From an uncultured Collinsella sp. (lineage in GTDB: Bacteria; Actinomycetota; Coriobacteriia; Coriobacteriales; Coriobacteriaceae): 8,190 bases of DNA. The notes beneath the pieces are model-generated. The model was not told the DNA's origin, did no database searches, and saw nothing but the letters and a program-made list of their open reading frames with translations. The position numbers were made by a program, and so were the translations under genes. Shown here piece after piece: positions 1-5,344 of the stretch (the stretch's first letter is position 1; each line of letters starts with the position of its first letter). The stretch is from contig CAAEBN010000034.1 of NCBI GenBank assembly GCA_900754075.1, positions 1 to 8,190 on the forward strand. Reading direction: 5' to 3'.

Positions 1-48
1 AAGGCGAGGAAGAAGGGCGTGAAGGGAGCGAAGAGCGTTGCTGCCTAG
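1..48 (+). CDS. 3' end of an unidentified upstream gene
   Basis: Reading from base 1, frame 1 gives 15 codons and a TAG stop at 46-48: KARKKGVKGAKSVAA. The tail is very basic (six Lys/Arg in 15 residues). Such tails occur in nucleic-acid-binding proteins, but this fragment is too short to name. Frame 2 stops at once. Frame 3 stays open to 51 but gives a Glu-rich, Cys-containing peptide that fits local composition less well. The true gene start lies outside the window. Confidence 0.5.
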   Translation, partial: KARKKGVKGAKSVAA

Positions 49-99
49 GCTAGCCCCTTGTCACACAAACTACCGAAGCCTCCAAAAATCTCGAAATCG

Positions 100-132
100 A
101 GGAAAAGCGTCGAATGTTGTGACGGTTTTCCT
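100..132 (+). terminator. Stem-loop downstream of the partial gene, possible terminator
   Basis: Positions 100-111 pair with 121-132 (12 positions, 11 Watson-Crick pairs, one G/G mismatch at 107/125) around a 9-nt loop. The 3' arm includes TTTT at 126-129 but no long U-run follows the stem. It sits 51 nt after the TAG at 46-48 and 81 nt before the next start codon. A smaller inverted repeat, CTCGA (90-94) with TCGAG (97-101), overlaps its foot at 100-101, so the two cannot fully form together. It could end the upstream transcript or belong to the leader of the next gene. Confidence 0.4.
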
Positions 133-166
133 GTCTGTGCCGACGAGCTCCAGCGCCGTCTGGGGG

Positions 167-172
167 TATAAG
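167..172 (+). promoter_or_regulatory. Possible -10 element (TATAAG) for the membrane-protein gene
   Basis: TATAAG matches five of six bases of the sigma-70 -10 consensus in otherwise GC-rich DNA. It would start transcription near 179 and give a leader of about 35 nt. I find no convincing -35 box at 16-18 bp spacing and no TGn extension, so this is a weak call. Confidence 0.25.
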
Positions 173-213
173 GCTAGCAAGTGTTTATTTGCGAGGCCTA
201 AGGGGCGCCCCGT

Positions 214-1083
214 ATGGATATCGATAACTTTGAATGGTGGTATAGCGAGGGCGAGGCTCCGGACGAGGAGTGGGACGAGCCCGCGCCGCGTGACGTGTCG
301 AGCGACGAGGACGAGACCGGCAACGATGCCGCTGTCGAGCCTGACGCCGCCTCTGATGCCGCCGAGCCCCTGACTTTTGAACGGGCCTGGGCTCAGGCCG
401 AGGCCGACGAGGCAAAGGCCGATGCCACGGCCACGCTGGGTGAGCCAGCCGACATGTCCATCTCGCCGGCAAAGACCCCGCAACCGCGCCATAACATCGA
501 CCCCGGCAGCACGGCATCCTTCAGCATACTCGACGTGCCCGCGCAAGGCGCCCAGGCGCCTGCGCCCACGCATCGCCCCGACCTGGCTCGCGAGGAAGAC
601 GCGGGCCGCCGCTCACCACTCGGTCCCATCCTCATCGCCTTCATGGCCGGCGTCATCGCTTGCTCGGCGATCGGAAATGTCTGGAGCCATGTGGAGCAAC
701 AGCGCAAAGATGCCGCCAAGGTCGAGATGTCTGTCGAGCAATCGCTCAGCCGCACGCGCTCGGTGCATGTGTCGGTCGAGGTCAAGGACGGTGCGACATG
801 GGACACCGTCCGCGGCGACAGCCAGATGCTCATCCATATTGTGGGCCGCACACTCAGGGGGCAGGCGATTGACGAGTATCAATATGTCAACTCCGCTGGC
901 GACGGCATCGAACTCAAGCCCGGCGATTACGAGCTCACGGTCGACGAGCCGCCCGTCGCCACCGATGGCACGCGCTTCCGCGCCTCAAAGCGCATGGTTC
1001 CCGTGAGCTTTAACTCGCAGGCGCCCGATACGGTCGACAGCACGCCGCAGGGCGGATTCGACCTTTACGCAATCGCTCAATAA
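214..1083 (+). CDS. Single-pass membrane protein with acidic cytoplasmic region and extracytoplasmic C-terminal domain, function unknown
   Basis: 289 residues. The start is ATG 214, preceded by AGGGG at 201-205 with 8-nt spacing. Three parts can be seen. Residues 1-85 are strongly acidic (Asp/Glu/Ala-rich) and probably disordered; residues 86-135 are Pro/Ala-rich. Residues 136-157 form one hydrophobic helix, preceded by GRR (131-133), which predicts the N-terminus inside and the C-terminus outside. Residues 158-180 look helical and polar. Residues 181-289 alternate in a beta-rich pattern, including LKPGDYELTVDEPP (234-247), reminiscent of Ig-like or transthyretin-like folds. There is no signal peptidase site, catalytic motif, or sortase signal. 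The gene is followed by a 79-nt gap and probably forms its own transcription unit. I do not recognise the family. The membrane topology is inferred from composition and the beta fold is only an impression. Confidence 0.8.
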   Translation: MDIDNFEWWYSEGEAPDEEWDEPAPRDVSSDEDETGNDAAVEPDAASDAAEPLTFERAWAQAEADEAKADATATLGEPADMSISPAKTPQPRHNIDPGSTASFSILDVPAQGAQAPAPTHRPDLAREEDAGRRSPLGPILIAFMAGVIACSAIGNVWSHVEQQRKDAAKVEMSVEQSLSRTRSVHVSVEVKDGATWDTVRGDSQMLIHIVGRTLRGQAIDEYQYVNSAGDGIELKPGDYELTVDEPPVATDGTRFRASKRMVPVSFNSQAPDTVDSTPQGGFDLYAIAQ

Positions 1084-1118
1084 CTGCGCCTGCCGCTTCT
1101 CCTTGCCGCCAAGAGTGG

Positions 1119-1124
1119 CACAAT
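1119..1124 (+). promoter_or_regulatory. Possible -10 element (CACAAT) for the epimerase gene
   Basis: CACAAT matches four of six -10 consensus bases and lies in the only non-coding stretch between the two genes, 39 nt before the epimerase start. The 16-bp-spaced upstream hexamer at 1097-1102 (TTCTCC) matches the -35 consensus poorly. The location is plausible but the sequence support is weak. Confidence 0.28.
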
Positions 1125-1162
1125 AGCCCTCGACACTATTGTTTACTTTTGGAGGAAGTAGC

Positions 1163-2056
1163 ATGTCCACCGTCACCACCATCAAGCGCGGCGGCCTCAC
1201 CGCGGCCATCGATTCCATGGGAGCCCAGCTCACGAGCCTTGCCCTCGACGGCAACGAGTATCTGTGGCAGGGCGACCCGGCCTTTTGGGGCAAGCACGCG
1301 CCCATTCTGTTCCCCATCGTGGGATCGCTGCGCAACAACACAGCGACGTCTGCGGCCGGCACCTGCGAGATGCCGCGCCACGGACTCGCGCGCATCGTCG
1401 AACACAAGCTGGTCGAGGTCTCCGAGGACGGCTCGTCCGTCACCTACGAGATCACCGATACGCCCGAGTCGCTCAAGGCTTTCCCCTTCCACTTTAAGCT
1501 CAACATGACCTATGCCCTGACTGGTGATGCCACGCTTACCCAGACCTTTGCCGTCACCAACACCGGCGACGTGGACCTGCCGTTCTCGGTGGGCGGCCAC
1601 CCTGCATTTAACGTGCCCGCCCCCGGTGCCGAGGACGAGACGTTCGAGGATTACGAGCTGGCGTTTACCGAGGCTTGGACCAACGAGGCCCCCATCATCA
1701 CGCCCGATGGCCTCATGACGTTCGAGGGTAGCTACAAGGCTCCCGATAACTCGGACGTGCTGCCCATCACGCACCGCAGCTTCGATAACGATGCCATCAT
1801 GTTCACCGATACCCCGGGCTCCACGCTCACGCTGCGCGGCCGCAAGTCGGGCCACGGCGTCAAGATCGACTTTGAGGGCTTTAAGTACATCGGCGTGTGG
1901 TCTGCCGCCAACGACGCCCCGTTTGTGGCGCTCGAGCCTTGGACCGGTCACACCACCATGGACACCGAGGATGACGTCTTTGAGCACAAGGTCAACACCA
2001 TTACGCTGGCGCCGGGCGAGACGGACGTCCGCAGCTTTAGCGTAACGCTGCTCTAG
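1163..2056 (+). CDS. Aldose 1-epimerase (mutarotase) family protein, LacX-like
   Basis: 297 residues, close to the usual length for this family. The start is ATG 1163, supported by GGAGG at 1151-1155 with 7-nt spacing. An in-frame TTG at 1139 has no ribosome site. The family interconverts alpha and beta anomers of free aldoses in the cytoplasm; the LacX branch sits near sugar-use genes but its substrates are poorly defined. Visible motifs are RNN (57-59), PRHG with H73, GGHPAFN (144-150) with H146, and LEPW (257-260) with E258. The two His and the Glu correspond to the substrate-binding and catalytic residues of galactose mutarotases. The protein is intact, beta-rich and without a signal peptide. 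No sugar transporter or kinase is adjacent here, so the physiological sugar cannot be inferred. The family is certain; exact substrate is not. Confidence 0.92.
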   Translation: MSTVTTIKRGGLTAAIDSMGAQLTSLALDGNEYLWQGDPAFWGKHAPILFPIVGSLRNNTATSAAGTCEMPRHGLARIVEHKLVEVSEDGSSVTYEITDTPESLKAFPFHFKLNMTYALTGDATLTQTFAVTNTGDVDLPFSVGGHPAFNVPAPGAEDETFEDYELAFTEAWTNEAPIITPDGLMTFEGSYKAPDNSDVLPITHRSFDNDAIMFTDTPGSTLTLRGRKSGHGVKIDFEGFKYIGVWSAANDAPFVALEPWTGHTTMDTEDDVFEHKVNTITLAPGETDVRSFSVTLL

Positions 2057-2060
2057 AGGT

Positions 2061-2084
2061 TCCGCCGTTCTAACGAACGGCGGA
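2061..2084 (+). terminator. Stop-adjacent perfect hairpin after the epimerase gene
   Basis: TCCGCCGTTC (2061-2070) pairs perfectly with GAACGGCGGA (2075-2084) around the loop TAAC. It begins 5 nt after the TAG. No U-run follows, so it is either a U-less terminator or an mRNA 3'-end stabiliser ahead of the stronger terminator at 2128-2169. A similar hairpin stands in the same place after prfA (8077-8104). Confidence 0.45.
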
Positions 2085-2088
2085 CCAG

Positions 2089-2198
2089 TCGACGCTGCGC
2101 GCCGCCCAGAGCGACAATTTGTCATTCAAAAGGCAAGGCATGACCAGAAGGTCTATGCCTTGCCTTTTTCATGTCAACTTGTTCGCTCTGGGCGGCGC
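2089..2198. repeat. Intergenic structured element, copy A: TCGACGCTGC plus 100-bp nested near-palindrome
   Basis: TCGACGCTGC (2089-2098) is followed by a long inverted repeat. The outer arms 2099-2114 and 2183-2198 pair perfectly over 16 bp. Pairing resumes through 2115-2125 with 2171-2181, with two mismatches (2118/2178 and 2122/2174) and one bulge, then continues after a 2x2 internal loop into the terminator stem at 2128-2169. About 43 base pairs form within 100 nt. Positions 2089-2129 align without gaps to 8108-8148, with 30 of 41 identical, including all ten of TCGACGCTGC. It encodes nothing convincing. It could be a MITE-like or REP-like mobile repeat, or a structured RNA/terminator cassette. 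Confidence 0.7.
2128..2169 (+). terminator. Strong intrinsic terminator at the core of copy A
   Basis: AAAAGGCAAGGCAT (2128-2141) pairs perfectly with ATGCCTTGCCTTTT (2155-2168). A bulged T (2154), four more pairs (2142-2145 with 2150-2153) and the loop AGAA lie inside. The stem ends in TTTTT (2165-2169). The A-run on the 5' side would give a U-run on the other strand too, so it may act in both directions. It should end epimerase transcription and insulate the downstream transport operon. Confidence 0.85.
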
Positions 2199-2244
2199 TC
2201 GCTGGCATTGCCAAAACATCGGCGTCGCCGTTTCCGCCAAGGGT

Positions 2245-2276
2245 TTGGTGCATGGGGGCAGGTTGCTTTGCACCAA
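2245..2276. promoter_or_regulatory. 8-bp inverted repeat in the leader of the ABC transport operon
   Basis: TTGGTGCA (2245-2252) and TGCACCAA (2269-2276) are perfect inverted copies separated by 16 nt. They lie about 100 nt before the receptor start, and just upstream of the most AT-rich patch of this leader (TATTAAT at 2292-2298). The repeat could be an mRNA hairpin or a regulator site. No T-box signature or riboswitch core known to me is visible. A promoter probably lies between here and 2379, but I cannot pick one hexamer pair with confidence. Confidence 0.35.
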
Positions 2277-2379
2277 TCGTCCTCGTGTGTCTATTAATTT
2301 TTCGCGCACATGCCGCGCTGCTGGTTGCGGGCGTATATCCTGTCTTATTGTCAGTAACGCAAAATAGGGAAGGCACCAG

Positions 2380-3306
2380 ATGCAACCTCGGCAACAGCGC
2401 GGCATGCAGACCCAGCCGGTATGCAGCCGTCGCATCTTTTTGGGTAGCGCTCTCGCTGCGAGCGCTTCCGTCGTCGCCGGCGCGCTCGCCGGCTGTCAGC
2501 GCCCGTCCACGCTCAAGGTGGTTCAGCCCACGACGGGCGGCGGTCGCGACGACCTGTCCGATTCCGTGATCGGCAAGGACAAGATCCGCATTGGCATGGA
2601 AGCGGCCTACGCCCCGTACAACTGGCAGGTTTCCGAAGCCAGTGAGTACACCATCCCCATCGACAACGTGCAGGGCGCCTATGCCGATGGCTACGACGTG
2701 CAGATCGCCAAGATCGTCTGCAAGGCCCTCGGTGGCGAGCCCGTTGCCGTCAAGCAGAGCTTTTCGGGCCTTATCGATTCGCTCAACAACGGCCAAATCG
2801 ACCTCATCATCGCCGGCATGAGCGCCACGCCCGAGCGCGAGGAGTCGGTCGGCTTCTCCGACCCGTACTTCATTGGCTACTTTGGCCTGTTCGTAAAAGA
2901 GGGTTCCCCCTACCAAAACGCCACCAAGCTCAGCGACTTTAGCGGTGCCACGGTACTCGGCCAAAAGGACACCATGCTCGATACCGTCATCGACGAGATC
3001 CCGGGCGTTGTGCACAAAAACCCGGTCGATTCGGTTCCCACGGTGTTCTCGAACCTGCTGCAGGGCACGTGCGACGCCGTGACCTACAACACCGAGAACG
3101 AGAAGGGCTATATGGCTCAAAACCCGGGCATTGTCCCCATTCATTTTGCCGAGGGCGAGGGCTTTAAGCAGGAGGTCGCGGCAAACGTCGGCTGCCGCAA
3201 GGGCTCGGACAAGCTGCTTAAGCTCATCGACAAGACGCTCAAGGGCGTCAGCCAGGAGGAGCGCGACCAAATGTGGGACGCGTGCCTCGACCGTCAGCCG
3301 GCATAG
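2380..3306 (+). CDS. Polar amino-acid ABC transporter, solute-binding lipoprotein (SBP_bac_3 family)
   Basis: 308 residues. The start is ATG 2380 with AGGGAAGG at 2366-2373 and 6-nt spacing. It is the extracellular receptor that captures an amino acid and delivers it to the permease. The N-terminus carries a signal peptide with SRRIFLG (16-22), matching the twin-arginine consensus, a hydrophobic stretch (about 20-35) and lipobox LAGC with lipidated Cys39. The mature part starts with a Gly/Thr linker. The family fold follows: DKIRIGMEAAYAPYNW (67-82), DGYDVQIAK (105-113), IDLIIAGMSATPEREES (143-159) with the Arg expected to hold the ligand carboxylate, and FSDPYF (161-166). The PYNW-containing insertion before GYDV resembles receptors from other Gram-positives. 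The substrate is not determined. The stop is 9 nt before the permease start, with the permease ribosome site overlapping it, so the two are very likely co-translated. Confidence 0.93.
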   Translation: MQPRQQRGMQTQPVCSRRIFLGSALAASASVVAGALAGCQRPSTLKVVQPTTGGGRDDLSDSVIGKDKIRIGMEAAYAPYNWQVSEASEYTIPIDNVQGAYADGYDVQIAKIVCKALGGEPVAVKQSFSGLIDSLNNGQIDLIIAGMSATPEREESVGFSDPYFIGYFGLFVKEGSPYQNATKLSDFSGATVLGQKDTMLDTVIDEIPGVVHKNPVDSVPTVFSNLLQGTCDAVTYNTENEKGYMAQNPGIVPIHFAEGEGFKQEVAANVGCRKGSDKLLKLIDKTLKGVSQEERDQMWDACLDRQPA

Positions 3307-3315
3307 GGAGGCAGC

Positions 3316-4464
3316 ATGAAAACCATCAATCGTCTGGCCTCCTTTATCAAGGCCGACCACCGTTATGTGTACCTGGGCACGAGCGTTATCGTGGCGCTCG
3401 GCCTGGCGTTTAGCCAACGCAACCCCACGCCGCTGAGCTTCTTGGCGCCTACGGGCGTGTTCCAAGACTGCCTCTGGGCAATCCTTTGGGCCTGGCTCGT
3501 CGTGTCGGCGGCGGCGCTGGTCACCAAACTCATGCACTGGAACGACTATCGCGAAACGTCGCCGTTTGCTTCCGAGCGCTTCCGTCGCGGCGCGCGCCTG
3601 GGCAGCTATGTCGTCGTTGCTATTGCGGCGATCTTCTTTGTCGACCGTTGCGTCATGTCATTTATCGACCTGGTGCAGGTGAGCATTGTCTCGGACTCCA
3701 ACCCCAGCGACTTTTTGTCGAGCCTGGTCTACATGACCTACAAGAGCGGCGACTTCTTTATCCGCGGCATCGAGATCACCATCGCACTTGCGACCTTCGG
3801 TACCGTCATCGCCTTTTTCCTGGCACTGCTCTTTGTGTTCCTGCGTATTCAGACGTTCGATCGCGTGGATAACGACCTGGTGCGCTTCTTTAAGAGCATC
3901 GGCCGCGGCTTTGCGACCGTCTACTCTACCATCGTGCGCGGCACGCCCATGATGGTCCAGGGCCTGCTCATCTATTACGCGGGCTTCACCGTTTTGCGCG
4001 GCATGGGCTTCGAGACCGCCCAGGCCAACCAGATTTGGAGTACCTTCACCGCCGGTCTCGTCACCATCTCGCTCAACTCCACCGCCTACATGATGGAGGT
4101 CCTGCGCGGCGGTATCGAGTCCATCGATCCCGGCCAGGCCGAGGCGGCGCGCTCGCTGGGTCTGTCGCAGTGGCAGGCCATGCGCAAGGTCGTGTTCCCC
4201 CAGGGCATTAAAAACGCGATTCCGGCGCTCACCAACGAGCTCATCATCAACATCAAGGATTCGTCGGTGCTTTCGGTCATCGGCGTGTTCGACCTCATGT
4301 ACGCCACCACCACCGTCGCCGGCGTGTACTACCGCCAGATGGAGGTCTACTGCGTGGCGCTCGTGGTCTACCTGATCCTGACGCTCGTGGCGAGTCGCTT
4401 GCTCGAGGCCTTTGGCAAAAAGCTCGGCGCCGAGGCCCCGGCAACGCTGCCCAGCTCCAACTAG
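3316..4464 (+). CDS. Polar amino-acid ABC transporter permease with N-terminal membrane extension
   Basis: 382 residues; most His/Glu/Arg-type permeases have about 215-240. The start is ATG 3316; GGGAGG at 3306-3311 overlaps the receptor stop, showing tight coupling. Residues about 150-365 are the conserved core: helices near 152-177, 212-226, 246-260 and 341-362, the VRGTPMMVQ segment (207-215), and the cytoplasmic EAA loop EAARSLGLSQWQ (276-287) continuing to FPQ (294-296), which docks on the ATPase. The extra N-terminal 145 residues hold roughly three further hydrophobic segments (about 17-33, 52-70, 98-120), joined by a polar, charged loop (72-97). This extension is the odd feature. There is no receptor fusion because the receptor is a separate gene. 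It probably works as a homodimer, since only one permease gene is present. Confidence 0.94.
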   Translation: MKTINRLASFIKADHRYVYLGTSVIVALGLAFSQRNPTPLSFLAPTGVFQDCLWAILWAWLVVSAAALVTKLMHWNDYRETSPFASERFRRGARLGSYVVVAIAAIFFVDRCVMSFIDLVQVSIVSDSNPSDFLSSLVYMTYKSGDFFIRGIEITIALATFGTVIAFFLALLFVFLRIQTFDRVDNDLVRFFKSIGRGFATVYSTIVRGTPMMVQGLLIYYAGFTVLRGMGFETAQANQIWSTFTAGLVTISLNSTAYMMEVLRGGIESIDPGQAEAARSLGLSQWQAMRKVVFPQGIKNAIPALTNELIINIKDSSVLSVIGVFDLMYATTTVAGVYYRQMEVYCVALVVYLILTLVASRLLEAFGKKLGAEAPATLPSSN

Positions 4465-4486
4465 GCTCAAGACGAGGAGAATCATC

Positions 4487-5272
4487 ATGGCAGATACCGC
4501 CACTACCGGCACCGCGGCCGCCGCACAGACCAATGAGCCGCTCATCCGCGTCGAGGGCCTGCGTAAGAGCTTCGGCTCGCTCGAGGTGCTCAAGGGCATC
4601 GACCTGTCCGTCAATCCCGGCGAGGTCGTCACCATTATCGGCGCCTCGGGCTCGGGCAAGTCGACCTTCCTGCGCTGCCTCAACCTGCTCGAGACCCCGG
4701 ACGCGGGCCAAATCTGGTTCCACGGCCAGGACCTTACGGCCGAGCGCTGCAATATCAATAAACTCCGCGAGGACATCGGCATGGTGTTCCAGGGCTTTAA
4801 CCTGTTCAACAACATGGACGTGCTCGACAACTGCACGCTCGCGCCCGTCACGCTCAAAAAGATGAGCAAGGCCGAGGCCGAGAAGGTCGCGATGGAGCAT
4901 CTGACGAGCGTGGGGCTCGAAAAGTTCGCGCACGCCGCCGTGGGTCGCCTGTCCGGTGGTCAAAAGCAGCGCGTGGCCATCGCACGCGCCCTGTGCATGA
5001 ATCCGCAGATCATGCTGTTCGACGAGCCGACTTCGGCACTCGACCCCGAGATCGTGGGCGAGGTGCTCGAGGTCATGCGCAAGCTCGCGGCCGACGGCAT
5101 GACCATGGTCGTTGTCACGCACGAGATGGCCTTTGCCCGAACCGTGTCCGACCGCGTGGTCTTTATGGATAAGGGCGTGGTGCTCGAGGACGCCGCGCCG
5201 GCCGAGCTCTTCGGCAACCCCAAACACCAGCGCACTCGTGAGTTCCTCTCTCGCTATCTCGAGGACAAATAA
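4487..5272 (+). CDS. Polar amino-acid ABC transporter ATP-binding protein (GlnQ/HisP type)
   Basis: 261 residues. The start is ATG 4487 with GAGGAG at 4474-4479 and 7-nt spacing; an in-frame TTG at 4412 lies inside the permease gene and lacks such support. It hydrolyses ATP at the inner face of the membrane to drive import. All motifs are intact: Walker A GASGSGKST (52-60), Q-loop Q102 in FQGFNLF, signature LSGGQKQRVAIARAL (155-169), Walker B IMLFDE (175-180) with catalytic E180, D-loop SALD (183-186) and switch His212 in VTHE. Residues 1-17 are an Ala/Thr-rich tail of no evident role. It lies 22 nt after the permease and is the last gene of the operon, followed by a terminator. Subfamily assignment is secure; which amino acid is carried is not visible. 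Confidence 0.96.
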   Translation: MADTATTGTAAAAQTNEPLIRVEGLRKSFGSLEVLKGIDLSVNPGEVVTIIGASGSGKSTFLRCLNLLETPDAGQIWFHGQDLTAERCNINKLREDIGMVFQGFNLFNNMDVLDNCTLAPVTLKKMSKAEAEKVAMEHLTSVGLEKFAHAAVGRLSGGQKQRVAIARALCMNPQIMLFDEPTSALDPEIVGEVLEVMRKLAADGMTMVVVTHEMAFARTVSDRVVFMDKGVVLEDAAPAELFGNPKHQRTREFLSRYLEDK

Positions 5273-5297
5273 CCGACCGCAAACGCTTACGTTGCAG

Positions 5298-5321
5298 GGC
5301 CGCTCCCGTGGGGCGGCCTTT
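5298..5321 (+). terminator. Intrinsic terminator of the ABC transport operon
   Basis: Positions 5298-5306 pair with 5310-5318 (nine pairs, one G-U at 5304/5312) around a 3-nt loop, followed by TTT at 5319-5321. A weaker hairpin (5279-5285 with 5290-5295) stands just before it. The U-run is short, so readthrough into the next gene 23 nt downstream is possible. Confidence 0.7.
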
Positions 5322-5344
5322 GTCGTCACAATCGAAAGGATGTC

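Noticed and set aside
47..178. Direct repeat AGGCTAGC at 47-54 and 171-178
   Set aside because: It is only 8 nt long with no other shared sequence, and one copy overlaps a stop codon. Most likely chance.
38..373. 111-residue + strand frame starting at TTG 38
   Set aside because: It overlaps the better-supported membrane-protein gene in another frame, has no ribosome site, and its translation is Arg/Pro/Ser-rich.
1139..1162. Upstream TTG start for the epimerase
   Set aside because: GGAGG at 1151-1155 would then lie inside the coding region. ATG 1163 has proper spacing and gives the usual N-terminus.
2119..2367. 82-residue + strand frame across the receptor leader
   Set aside because: It starts inside the palindromic element and runs through the terminator. 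It has no ribosome site and no protein-like pattern.
2199..2379. T-box or known riboswitch before the amino-acid transporter
   Set aside because: I found no T-box specifier/antiterminator consensus and no recognisable riboswitch core.
4412..4486. Upstream TTG start for the ABC ATPase
   Set aside because: It lies inside the permease gene. ATG 4487 has GAGGAG at 7-nt spacing.
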